Shown here: in pieces, positions 36,758-47,840 of the stretch
Position numbering within the stretch: the first letter of the stretch is position 1
How the letters are laid out: every line of letters starts with the position of its first letter
Source: Sclerurus mexicanus
Lineage: Eukaryota > Chordata > Aves > Passeriformes > Furnariidae
Direction of reading: 5' to 3'
DNA length: 64,000 bases
Assembly (NCBI GenBank): GCA_013396755.1
Contig: VWZF01006661.1
Location: forward strand, 61,122 to 125,121
Notes under the pieces: model-generated
What the model was told of the DNA's origin: nothing
The model's input: only the letters and a program-made list of their open reading frames with translations
The model's database searches: none
Position numbers and translations under genes: made by a program

Positions 36758-39160
36758 ATTTTATGAATTCCTAACATACTCTAGAGGCAGGATGACACTA
36801 GTTTGAAATATAGAGCTATACATTTCAGTATGTGGAGTTATCCTACTGCCTAGTTGTGCAGTCAGCAGCTTAATGGTTTTATAGTCTGGCTCAGGGTCTC
36901 TCAGAAATGGTCTGATGTCTCATTGGAGAATAGTGAATTTATCGGTGATCTAATCAGAAATGGGAAGTGTTGCCAGGGACTTAGGCAAATTGTTTGATAT
37001 TTGATTTGCAAGCATCTGTGTATGGAAACTCTTTGTGATTGTACATAACTGCTCAGAAGCCAGATTAAATGAGCCAAGTGTCAATTTTTTCAATCAGATG
37101 TGGAATATTTGAGACTTGCTTTGAACACTAAAAGTTGGCCACCAAATGCAGGAGCATTTGCTAGGAGCAAAACTAAGGCCACTTTTTAGAAAACCTATCA
37201 GCTAAGATTTTTTTTTTTCTTTTGCTTGTGGTGTTATAGTGTGCTAGATTTTGGAAAAAGTCAAACTCATTATATTTCTTTTAATGAATCCAAACCGTAG
37301 CTATTAGTTAGGAATTCAGCATTCCTTCTGATGCTCAGAAGCAGCTCCAACTCAAGATGTATGTATGTTTATCCCCATATGTGGTAGATGCTGGCAAAGC
37401 CATCCCTTTCCTTTACCTAAAAGCATTTAGCAGTTGTGAAAAGACTTTTATGAAGGCAGGCATGATTCTTTCCATATTTGTACTTTTAAGAAGTGCATTA
37501 TTTTTTGTTTATGGATGGTGTCATGAGCCACTGGTTAACATCATCAGTATCTAAACTTGCAGCACTGGGAATTGTTATTAATGACTTGTGAGACTGAGCA
37601 CTACAAGTGAGATGAATGTGGTAATGATGCTGCCTTAATAAAGGATAGAATGTGATAATCTAGAGTTTCATGGAATAGTAAGTTATTTTCTTTATAGGAA
37701 AATGTAATGAATCCTCAATCAAATGTTCTTAAAGGTGTTTTTTTCAGTCTCTAGTAGGAAAACCCACAACGTTTCAAAGACTGGTTTTATTGAGCTTTGT
37801 ATCCTAAGACTCTTATCAAGCCAACTGCAAGATCTGTTTTGAGAGGGATACTCTGAACACGTATCACAGACATTCTATGCTAATTTTTTTTGGTAAAACA
37901 TAAATCAGGAATAAAATGCCAGTGATGGCAAAAAACATGCTTTACATCCATAGAAAACTGTGATAAGCTTGCATTACTAGGTTCCCATTGATGTTGCTAC
38001 AGAAAATAAGCAATGCTGCCTTCCAGCCGTCATTCAAGGTATCTGGAAGCATTCCTTGTATCCACTGTTACCAATGCAAACAGACACAGCATCATTGCAG
38101 TCTTCCCTGACATTATGTGGCTTGTCTGAGGAAGTGTTTATCTGAAGAGATACCATATCTCATAAAAGAATTCCAGACAACCACTTAGGAGCATTAGTAT
38201 CACATTTCGATTCCTCCTGAAACTGAACAGGAGCATGATCATTTTAAGCACTTAAAAAAGCACTTCAGGTATAAACTCAAAGGACTGAATGGGGACAAGA
38301 TGGAGTTATTCCCCCAGCATTATATATTTTTAATTTATATCAGTGTACTTCATAGAGCTCCCTTGGTGCTCAGTTGCTGAGAAATATTCTTGAAGGAACA
38401 AGGGAAAGTTTGAGTTTGTGACATTCATCTGTTCTAAAGAACAGGAAAAAAAGATATTTGCACTCTTTGCAAATACCAATACTCTGAAGATTACATCAAA
38501 CTTCAGGAGTTAAGAGCTTGCCACAGAAGGTGAGCATGGGTCATTCTGGTAAGGGAAAGGACAAAGAGAAATTGGAGGCATTCAAAAGATTAGATATTTT
38601 AATGAGTATTTGATGAATACTGATAATGGGAGGGTCAGAAAGTAATTTCTTCAGGTAGGTGTAGCCCCTGCCTAGGAAATTAAACATAATACTTTATATT
38701 TCACCTTCTGACTAAAGGGCAGGCCAAAGTAGATTTGATATAACGTACAGAATGCCACATTCTATGTAAACCTCAATTTGCCATAGACTGTGGCTATATC
38801 ACTTGCACAGCAAAGCACAGGGATTTAATCTCTTGGAACCAAAGTAATTTGGAAGTGCAAAGGAACTGGAGGCTGGAACTGTGAGAAACATATGAGACAG
38901 TTCTCCTCTTTTCTGTATACTTCTGTAGTTACCTCATCCTGTGTTATGCCAGTTATATAGCTTATATAAACAAATAGCATAGCTGTCTCCTTTTCAAAAC
39001 TTCAGCTGCCCCCTGGAGAAGTTCTGTCATGCTACTTCATCAATACAAATGATTGAGATGTCCTAGGAATATTGGAGGATAGGAAGCATAGAATGAAATG
39101 TAGTTAAAAAGATATATAGTATGGAGGCTTCTGTACTGGTTCTATTTTTTTAATTAGTTT
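36758..39160. other. Non-coding, unique-looking DNA
   Basis: A+T-rich with short incidental frames only. Nothing repetitive or coding is supported. Confidence 0.6.
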
Positions 39161-39162
39161 CT

Positions 39163-39168
39163 TTTATT
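39163..39168 (-). terminator. AATAAA polyadenylation signal candidate
   Basis: The minus strand reads AATAAA here, 160 bp after the stop codon of the candidate terminal exon at 39329-39634. The spacing is normal for a short 3' UTR. A lone hexamer is weak evidence, but it fits the model. Confidence 0.3.
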
Positions 39169-39328
39169 TAGATGAAGATGCTGCAGGAAATTGCCTGTCA
39201 GAGGACATAACCAGAGCACTTCACAGAAAGCTGGGTGTGTCTAGATTTGGAGAGGAGCAAATGTCATGCTGACTAGTTAGCAAAAAGCCACTATCCCTCT
39301 CTTTCCATGTAAGAGGGGACAGGGAAAG

Positions 39329-39634
39329 TCAGTCCATTACATCCATAATTTCACTAAAATCTGCATCCTTTAGAGAAACTCCTCCTGGGGTTTGTACTTT
39401 CCTAGAATTGCTAGCATGAAAACCTTCTGGCACGCAAACGATTTGGTGCATGGAGATTCCACTAGCACAAGTACCTTCCACATCTTGCTGAGGTGGTATG
39501 AGCAGGGGGACCATCTCATAGGAACTTGAATCCCAGCTGAGATGACTAGGTGATGGTGCAGTAGGAATAATTACAATTTCTGTGTAGCCCTGTTCCAACC
39601 TGCTTAGGTAGAGAGAGGTGAATGGTGCCTCTAG
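39329..39634 (-). CDS. Candidate terminal exon, unknown protein
   Basis: On the minus strand a strong-looking acceptor (TTCCCGCTTTTACAG) ends at 39635. It is followed by an open frame of 101 codons and a stop at 39331-39329. A second acceptor (CTACCTAAGCAG, exon from 39599) gives the same frame with 89 full codons. The protein is mixed in character (an EIVIIPTAP stretch, SYEMVPLL, an acidic DADFSEIMDVMD tail) and I do not recognise the family. There is no suitable ATG near the start, so upstream exons are needed. A donor-like GTG|GTAACA at 39832 and an AATAAA at 39168 fit a gene running from the CpG island at about 41060 to 39160. In such A+T-rich DNA a 100-codon frame can arise by chance. 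Confidence 0.35.
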   Translation of the reverse strand, partial: LEAPFTSLYLSRLEQGYTEIVIIPTAPSPSHLSWDSSSYEMVPLLIPPQQDVEGTCASGISMHQIVCVPEGFHASNSRKVQTPGGVSLKDADFSEIMDVMD

Positions 39635-39831
39635 CTGTAAAAGCGGGAAGGAATTTTAAGTTTGAATATACCTGAAAGCAAGATTAAGACACAAATGAGG
39701 TCAAGTGCTGATATCCAAAACAATAATTCAACTTTATTAACTATAGGAGAGGCAGAAAAAGAAAGAAGAAAAACTACAGAAAAGTGGGAAAAGGTAAGAA
39801 TAATTATTAGAAGCACAGGAAAGTGTGTTAC

Positions 39832-39904
39832 CACGACCATGAACGCTGGATCTCGTCCTTGGTTATGGGGGTGATCTCTGTCAGGTCGTTCTCCGGTCTT
39901 TCGT
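39832..39904 (-). CDS. Candidate small internal exon
   Basis: The 73-nt minus-strand segment lies between an acceptor-like CACTCTACACAG (ending 39905) and a donor-like GTG|GTAACA (39831). Read with two bases completing an upstream codon, it gives a charged, helix-like peptide with EITPITKDEIQRS. Joining its last two bases to the acceptor at 39600 keeps that frame open into the exon at 39599-39329. A different frame of the same DNA belongs to the 218-codon frame split by the LTR at 39985-40737 and would join in phase to 39634. The two options exclude each other and neither is proven. Confidence 0.22.
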
Positions 39905-39984
39905 CTGTGTAGAGTGAGTGAAGTTAGTGCAGCGTGTGTCAGTCCCGCAGCGCCTCCTGGGTCCAGCCGGGCAGGTCGCGGTGC

Positions 39985-40737
39985 TGACATGCGGAAAAAC
40001 CCCACAACTAGGTAGTTGTAGAGAAGGTACGTTTATTCAGCACTGGGTGCATGGGGGATTTGTCCACCAAAAACATGCACACCCCTCTGTGCTTACAGGT
40101 TTGTTTAAAAACAGTTAAAACATGCATATTCATTATTTCTTTATACATATTCATTATTTTCTTAGAAAAGGCAGGGTTATTCTAATTAGTTCCAAGAAGT
40201 AATTTCCATTTTCTCCACCCTGCGCTCCTCCCATCCGAGTTTGCGCAGTGGTTTCCATTTTTCCTGGGCCGGGGTCTTCGGGGGTCTTGGGGATGAAGAT
40301 CGTGGGTCTTCCTCGCTGTGTCCTTTTGAACTTGGCTCAAAAAGTAACTCAAACCGGTTCTGTTGGCAACTGAAACCAGTCTAATGAGCAAACTTCTACA
40401 ATTGTCTTACTCCCTTGACATATTTCCTGATTTATCTTAGTTTCTTGAAGCTTCAAGGCCAGGTACTGATGGCAACCATAACATACTCCCTGTTAATTAT
40501 GGCCTCAACCATACAGTCTATCTTTGTGCCTTCAGCAAAAGCCCCTACAATTATTTCTATTAACCCTTTCGTGTTAGTTCCCTATTGATAGATCCTTTTA
40601 GTGTTAGTTCTTTATGTTACATTATATCAGCTCCCTCTTAGTGTTAGTTCTTTATCAGTTACATTATATCAGCTCCCTCTTAGTTCCTTATCAATAAGTT
40701 TTCTATGATACATATTAGTTATTGATTCCCTATATCA
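39985..40737 (-). mobile_element. Family A solo LTR, copy 2, in CpG island
   Basis: It starts TGACATGCGG and ends TATATCA and is flanked by a perfect 4-bp duplication, GTGC (39981-39984 and 40738-40741). AATAAA on the minus strand (complement of 40032-40037) lies about 48 bp from the left end, so transcription would run leftward. It is nearly identical to copy 3 at 42417, so it is young. The right end (U3 start) carries repeated GTGTTAGTTC/TTACATTATATCAG units, with more of them than copy 3. A 4-bp duplication is typical of class I (gamma-like) elements. It splits host CpG-island DNA. Confidence 0.93.
40570..40737 (-). repeat. Short tandem units in U3 of family A LTR
   Basis: Units containing GTGTTAGTTC followed by CTTTAT or TATCAG and ATTATATCAGCTCCCTCTTA recur several times. 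Copies 1 and 3 of this LTR have different unit numbers (see 8530-8626 and 43005-43112), which explains much of the length difference between copies. Confidence 0.7.
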
Positions 40738-41060
40738 GTGCTGCGCGGGCAGCGCTGGGCCAGCCGTGTGCGTGTGCTCGCGCCTTGTGCCGGGCGCTGA
40801 GTGTGTGTGGGTGTGCCCGCGGGATGTGGGCAGGATTTTGTGCCTTAGACAGCGCGGCGCAGCCCCAGCTCGCCGGAGTGTGCGGGAATCCCTGCAGCCT
40901 CTCTGAAGCCGTGCAGCCGCCTTGTAAATGTGGGGTGAACATGTCCCCGCGGCTCGTGTGGGGAGCGGGCAGGGTTTCCGCCTTCGGTCGTCTGCGCAGC
41001 TTGCGTGATCTCAAGGAATATCTTGGATCTCTTGTCCCGGACATGTCTTAGGCAGGTGGT

Positions 41061-42416
41061 AACAACGTAGCAAGAACACGTTTAACGCCAGTGTGTACAG
41101 ATGCTGCTGTCACAGTCAAAACAATTCACTTCTCAAACAAAGACAAACAGAAGGCAATGACGAAGCATTCTCTGCTTCTAACAGCTCATTACAGGGCCCT
41201 CTCAGCTTTAGGTCAACATGACTTGGCAGTATATGCCACTAGATGAATGTTAGGGACTTGGTGCATTCCTATATCCAGTTCTTAAATTTGGTCTGTGGTG
41301 TTACAGAAGCCATATTGCTAACGTTTCTTCATTTGCTTCCTCTTCTGCTTCTAATTGTTTAATTTCTTTTGAGGCAGATGTTGCAGTTCCTCTTCCCTCC
41401 ATTGGATAAACTCAGGGGCAGACAGAGGTTTTGGATTAGCAAAATGCCTGGGACTACTGTTCAGACTTTGACTGCTGTGCCCACTACTCTTATAGATTCC
41501 TTGTCAGTCCTGATGACAGAAACGGGGCTTTTCTGAGGACGTGGCAAAGGCTTGTCCTGTCCAGAGGAGACTGCATGGCTGGAAGTGAGGGAGTGATGTA
41601 CTCTGATGTGTAGCTCTTTTCACAGACCCATTGTGTGACTTTTGCACAGTTCACTGGTTGCTATAGTTGCCTCCTAGTTATGGCTCTGCCATTGCATCAC
41701 ACAGTCTGACAGAGTGTGATGCAGGGCACTACAAGGTCTCATTCTAGAAATTTTGTTCACTAGCACTAGTAGCACTTACACAGCACATACGTGCTCAGTT
41801 TGTGGCACAAAGCTGCAACTGATTCATTTGTTCCCAGCTGGGACACCACAGCTCTGCTGTCTGTGTGACAGCAAATAGGACTGTGAAAGCAGAGGTGGTG
41901 TGCTTGTCTCTCTCACTTTTCACTGTCCTGTTCCTCCTAGTGTTGTCTCTGCTGAGGTATCTAACAAGTCTTCTTTGCCACTTTTTTGCCATGCACCCTG
42001 CTCTTTGCTTTCTCTATCCCCTGCAGTGTTGTAGCTTCTTCCTGTCTCGCACTCTTTCAGCTCTCTAACCTGTCATGCCCTCTTGCAGTTAGTGAAGCTA
42101 CATGCTGGTAGTCTCCATGCTACATATCGGCATGAGCTGCTCAGCACAGCTGGTCAGCGGATCCCATCTTAGTAGGGAGCCGGCTAAAATGGAGAACTTC
42201 TGGGTTCCTTTCTTGACACTGCCTATGGGATGTCATGCAAGTCACTGAAAGCCAGGACTGCAGTGGACAGAAATATTAAATGATGGGAGAATTAATAACT
42301 GTGTCAATATGAGCTGAATCTCTGAACACCTGTGTGGATCTAAGCTGGATCTACATGGATCATTCCAGTACCTTGTTTTCATCTTTAAAAAGGGGGAAAT
42401 ACTTCTTGCTTTCTAT
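41061..42416. other. Spacer between two family A LTRs
   Basis: About 1.36 kb of ordinary non-coding sequence with no gag, pol or env similarity visible. The copy on its left has its own target-site duplication, so this is host DNA and not a retroviral interior. Confidence 0.7.
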
Positions 42417-43112
42417 TGACATGCGGAAAAACCCCACAACTAGGTAGTTGTAGAGAAGGTACGTTTATTCAGCGCTGGGTGCATGGGAGATTTGTCCACC
42501 AAAAACATGCACACCCCTCTGTGCTTACAGGTTTGTTTAAAAACAGTTAAAACATGCATATTCATTATTTCTTTATACATATTCATTATTTTCTTAGAAA
42601 AGGCAGGGTTATTCTAATTAGTTCCAAGAAGTAATTTCCATTTTCTCCACCCTGCGCTCCTCCCATCCGAGTTTGCGCAGTGGTTTCCACTTTTCCTGGG
42701 CCGGGGTCTTCGGGGGTCTTGGGGATGAAGATCGTGGGTCTTCCTCGCTGTGTCCTTTTGAACTTGGCTCAAAAAGTAACTCAAACCGGTTCTGTTGGCA
42801 ACTGAAACCAGTCTAATGAGCAAACTTCTACAATTGTCTTACTCCCTTGACATATTTCCTGATTTATCTTAGTTTCTTGAAGCTTCAAGGCCAGGTACTG
42901 GTGGCAACCATAACATACTCCCTGTTAATTATGGCCTCAACTATACAGTCTATCTTTGTGGCTTCAGCAAAAGCCCCTACAATTATTTCTATTAACCCTC
43001 TTGTGTTAGTTCCCTATTGATAGATCTTTCTTAGTGTTAGTTCTCTATCAGTTACATTATATCAGCTCCCTCTTAGTGTTAGTTCTCTATCAGTTATTGA
43101 TTCCTTATATCA
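42417..43112 (-). mobile_element. Family A solo LTR, copy 3
   Basis: It starts TGACATGCGG and ends TATATCA, matching copy 2 at 39985 with only about ten visible differences over the first 580 bp. AATAAA on the minus strand is the complement of 42464-42469. The length is 696 bp, shorter than copy 2 because of fewer U3 repeat units. The flanks (CTAT left, GCCT right) do not match, so the original target-site duplication has been lost or the element arose by recombination. Confidence 0.9.
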
Positions 43113-46107
43113 GCCTTAGCCCATGAAAGTTGTATTTTTCATTTGAGTCCAAGTTAATGACCGAGCTGTAACATCTGCTCATGGCCTGAGCCAAGCTCCT
43201 CAAGCTGAATAGTTCATTAGCATCAGAGCACAAAGGGGCCTGGTTCTCACCTTGCTGTAACAATAGGATATGTCAGAGAATATTGATATGATTGGGCTGA
43301 TACTTGGTTTAGCCTAGTCTACTTTAGAGCAGAATCAAGGCCAAGGAATATGCCTCACTCTCAACATGCTTGTACCAGCAGCTGTTTAATTTATAATCCA
43401 GTTGAAAAAGTAGATGATGGTACCATATTTTTTGTCTGAAAAACAATACTCAAAGCCAAATTCACAAGGGAGAAGTGCGTACAGTGCAATTGTTTTGGGC
43501 AAATGTACTGATTTTTCTCAAAACAAGGCAAATTGAGAAAGTGTGCAAATTTCTGAGCACTGCTATTTTCATTGCATGTAAATTGTCATGACTGGTAATG
43601 AAAAATGGAGATGTTTGGAAAATGATACACATCTGCTGTTCATAGTTTGCATTCTGTGTGAGAAGTGGGCATGCCTTTTTAGAAAAGGTGTCCCTGAGGG
43701 CAGATTTCCCATACCTGCAGAAAAAGTGTATAAAAGTCCCACTTTCCAAAGCAATGCAGAAGAGCTCCTTCTTTTTACTTTTCTAATAGTGAGTGAAGGT
43801 GCTGTGAAATCTCTGTTCTTTGGGGGGCACTGTGTACTAATAGCTAGGATTAGTTTTGTAGTGGAAAAGCACAGGTGTTCTGTTTTCTTTGGAATATGAA
43901 CCACTACACTGTTTTGCTTTCAGTAAGGTGAAGTCACTGTGCTCATAATTAGTTCTTTCTTGTTGTGGATAAAATATCTTTTTTCAGCAGATTTTTGGAT
44001 GCCATTTTAGTTTTGATTTTTCTTTTTTAGTATATAAATGTGCTTTGCATATATTTAACTGTCTAAACAAAGAGAAATTAAATGCCTCACCTAGCAGAAA
44101 TGGGCACAGATATGCCACATCAAATTGGGTGTCAACAAAGCATAATTACAACTTTTTAATTTTTTTAATCCAAGGTGAGGGAGTGCTGCTTGTGGAAACA
44201 CTTGACTAAACCTTACTGTGTGTGCTAGATAAGCCTCTCTTCCCCATAGTAGCGTGAACCTTTCTTCCCCAATACATTTATGCAAGGTGAAAATTTCTGC
44301 CTTGTGTTTCTTGCTTAGTTTTCATGGATGGTAGGCTTTTTAATTCCTGCACCTTAAACAGGATCCATTGTTTTTTCATTTATTGCTTTTGCTAGCACCC
44401 AGAAGAATCATGGTACTTTTCAAGTAGAAAGAAAACATAGTCCTTGCCATTCATGGGGGATTTAGGGCACTTCAAGTGAGAGGCTTAGTGCCCTGGGTGT
44501 AGCTCTTCTGGATGTGCTGAAAATTCATGATGTGAAGAGCTCTGTCTCTTCCACTGCATATACACGAGTCCTAGGGAGACTGAGGCTAGCATCTGTGTTA
44601 AGAAAGGTGTGCATTCTTCTTGGTATTTACATTCTAGTCCTTGTTGTTGTGTCTAAGCAGCACTAGGTTATTTATTTTCAGCTCACTGACATTGTACTGC
44701 ACATAGCCCTGCATTTGAGGAGATGCTCATATTTCTCTACTCTCTTTTGTGGTAGTTTTTACACCCTCTTTGAGTGCACTGGTGGCTTTGAAGTCCTATG
44801 GATTGTGCTGTTTCAGGCCGAAAAGTATTGCCTGAAGCAGCATGTGTAAAATTTTCCTAAAAAGTTACCTCTGCCTGTCTAACATACAAGCAGCTTCTCT
44901 GCGCCCAGTAGCTAATCATAAGGATGAGCAAATCTCATGGTGTGTGGGCTTCTGCCTCATGCCCTTAGAAGCAATCCCTGAGACAGATCTGCCAGCTGGA
45001 TGGCTTGCTCATGAATCTGAGGTTACTCACCTTCATGTCAGATCGCCACAGTTGTGGAGCACCACTATCTGGGCTGTAGCCTCTGTGTATAAGATGAGGC
45101 TGATTTCAGATGAGCTGTGGAAATGGCCTAGCTGTAGCATCATTTAGAAATCATCCATTGGGGTGGGGAAAACCCACACTTTGCTCTCTATGTTGTGAGG
45201 AGGCATAAGAAAATGTGCAGAGGCAAACCATGCTCTCTGCTTTGGCCTGGAGCAAAAAGAGAAGTATGAGCCAGTCCAGGGTACATGGCACATTTCCTGC
45301 CCTCTGCACTGGAAGGTAAAAAATAAAGCCTTTCTGGAAAAGTTGCCACTACCTATTGCTCTGTGTTTGACAGAGGGCGGGCAGTTTAAGTTATGCTGAT
45401 GGCCCATCTTGTCAACTGCTCCTAGTGGTGACTTTTCCCTGAAAAGGCTTCTCATCCAACCCAGTTCCTAGGGTAATTATGTCCTTTGGGGTTACTGGAG
45501 GTTTACTCCTTCCTTCTGTCCAAGTAAGCAACACATGTATCACCTTCCCTTGTACATGCAACAGGACTTCCTGCAAGATCCAATTAGCCTGGACATCTTG
45601 TGTAATCTCACAACAGTTCCACTTGGCACTTATACTCTGGAGAGACTGAAAGTTAAGTTGTTCCTGGTATTTCAGGGGTGCTTGGAGATATTCAACACTG
45701 TTCAATATGCAGTGAGGAGCAGGAATATTTTGTTTAATGTTGCCAGGGAAGGGAGTTCTGTCTCCCTTCTCAAGGCCTTTTGATACCTCCTTTAGCTCCC
45801 TAGAGGGTTTACAGGGTAGGACCAAGGCTCTGCCCCATCCATGTGACCACATAGGGATATATTTTTTCATGGGAAGTGTTAAAACTCCCTTCCATCTTTG
45901 TCCTGCCCAAAGACAAAGAATGGCAGAATTTCATTTAAAATAAACTGTTGCAGTGCATAGGTGTGAAAAGTGCTGTGAAGGGAATTCAAACCTGTTTGAC
46001 AAAAGCACTGCTGATTGGGTCTGAGGGCATTTGCTGGAGTGAGAGCTATGTTCAGCTGCAGCTGTGATTGCAGACTCGGTGGATGCTGACCCTTGCTGCT
46101 GACAGGG

Positions 46108-46190
46108 TTATATAACCTTTTGTGTCTGTGACCTATGCCAGCGCTCCAGCATGTCACACCTTTGTTACTGGCAAGAGGATAGCAAATAAA
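46108..46190 (+). promoter_or_regulatory. TATA box then AATAAA, LTR-like layout
   Basis: TTATATAA at 46108-46115 is followed by AATAAA at 46185-46190, and a reversed CCAAT (ATTGG) lies about 95 bp upstream near 46014. This close order is typical of an LTR core, and an old plus-strand LTR of about 300 bp is possible. No TG...CA ends or duplication could be found, so it may be chance. Confidence 0.25.
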
Positions 46191-47806
46191 GACTGCTTTC
46201 TTGTCATCATGACTGCCTGACTCATCTTCATTACCCTGGAGCAGGAGGAAGCCTGGCTCTTTGTGTCAATCTCTGTGCTAGGGAATAGGGTTGGTTACTC
46301 CCAGTGCAGCCCTCACTACTGTGATTGTCCTAAGTAAAGCTTTGGTCTCCCAGCACAAACATGGAGCATCTATGCTAGCTGCAGGACAGAAGCTCCTTTC
46401 TAAAGATTTCTATCTTTGTGCCATGAACACTAGAACAGTTTAGGCCCACTTTTAGCTGTGAAGACAACTAAAGAAATTCTGTTTTGGTGATGAGAGGCAA
46501 GAACTGAATTAGTTTGGTATGGATGGGACGAATGGCGTTCTCCATCGTGTATTTGATGCTCTATATGTATTTTGCTGTATTATGGGAATGTGCAGGGGTA
46601 AGGTGGTTCAGCATGTGTTTCTGAAATGGCAGCTGAAGACATTGCAGTGACTGAAGGCTCAGTGCTACTCAGTAATGGTCAAGTACACCATGTCAAATAA
46701 AGAGAAGAAAAGTAATTTTGGGAAGCTCAATAATAAAAATGACTTCATTTTGAAAAGCAGAGTATTATGCCTCCCCAGATACCCCAAAGACTTTTCTCAG
46801 GTGGGGAATATAGCTCTGCCATCACAGTTGCTTTGGGAAGAAGGCACCCAGAGGACTGGACCAGCAATAACCCAACTGGTCCTTTGGCCAGTGCTGCCTG
46901 CTGAGTCTTGAGGGCTTTGCAGTGCAAAAATTCTTCAGAATGGCTATATGCAGCTACCAGACCTGCCTCAAAGGGGATGATTTATAGTGTACTTTCTAGG
47001 TCACAGACTTAGCTTTAGATTGTGAATTTTGTAGGAAAAATTGATAAACCTCCTCTTATTGTGTAGGAGGGATGGGACTCTTGAATCCTTAAAAAAAGCA
47101 TGATTTTTGAAACGAGATGTGTTTTTAGACCCTCATGGCCTGAGCACCCAGCACGTGCTATAATTAAACTTTTCTGCTCATTATACTTCTTTGTTTCACA
47201 GGTATTTGCCATTTTTCTAAATTTAATAGATTTTTCTCACAGCTTCAGCTCTTCTCACGAGCAGTCCTACCCTTGCCCTGAGCTATTGAGCTCAAGAGCT
47301 TAGCAATGAACACTTGCACGGCCATTATACTTACTTACCATTATAGGGTATTGATATTAAAATTGTACTTGGTTTGAGGGTTTAATTTCTTCATATACAG
47401 TTTTTTATGTCTTATATGTGCAATCATAAACCAGGATTTGGGGTATACAACTCCCCAAAATGTTTGTAGCTTTGTGCTGTGACACCAAGGGTCTCTAATT
47501 GTTAAAACAAAGGGGATAGGAAAGTGTGGCTAGAGTTGCAGCCCTGATGATGAGGACAAGAGCTACCATGATCGTTCCCTAAATTCTTGTAACTGTGGAT
47601 TTAAGCATGTTATAGCTATGTGTTTACAGCAGATATTTATAGGTGGTTCCTAGGCATAGGATGCAAAGGGGCACCCACTAGAATTTAACTCTGCATTTTG
47701 CATAGCTCAGGTTTCTAGCAATATCTCCCAGAAAACTATGGTATCTGTGATAGTTTGTTGGCTTCAAAGTTTTATGACATCATTTCCCCAAAACAAAATT
47801 ACTGGG

Positions 47807-47840
47807 GTTTTTTTTTGGTTTTTTTTTTTTTTTTTTTTTT
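47807..47840. repeat. Long T run
   Basis: Over 30 bases of T interrupted once by GG. It has no adjoining LINE or SINE body on either strand, so it is not clearly a retroposed poly(A) tail. Confidence 0.85.

Larger units (their letters stand above)
39890..41060. promoter_or_regulatory. CpG island split by an LTR
   Basis: Omitting the inserted LTR (39985-40737) and one copy of its GTGC duplication, about 420 bp of host DNA is G+C-rich. The right part (40738-41060) alone has close to thirty CpG dinucleotides in about 310 bp, near the number expected from composition, so CpG is not depleted as it is elsewhere in the window. This is the profile of an unmethylated promoter-type island. No TATA box is evident. 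The nearest candidate gene runs leftward on the minus strand. It could instead be a remnant of a G+C-rich retroelement; I found no LTR ends to support that. Confidence 0.65.

Noticed and set aside
39590..39607. Zinc-finger-like or nucleic-acid-binding gene from the TGERP peptide near 39885-39900
   Set aside because: A TGERP-like linker peptide appears in one frame of the CpG island but without any Cys/His finger residues around it.
39662..39794. Plus-strand exon ending in a good donor (GGGAAAAG|GTAAGA)
   Set aside because: The donor is strong but no acceptor or continuation was found on the plus strand, and it conflicts with the better-supported minus-strand model.
39985..43112. Family A copies 2 and 3 as the two LTRs of one provirus
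   Set aside because: Copy 2 has its own GTGC duplication on both sides, the outer flanks of the pair (GTGC and GCCT) do not match, and the DNA between is not retroviral.
45412..45870. 152-codon minus-strand frame
   Set aside because: It overlaps plus-strand frames of similar quality and has no recognisable motif or splice support. Kept as chance.
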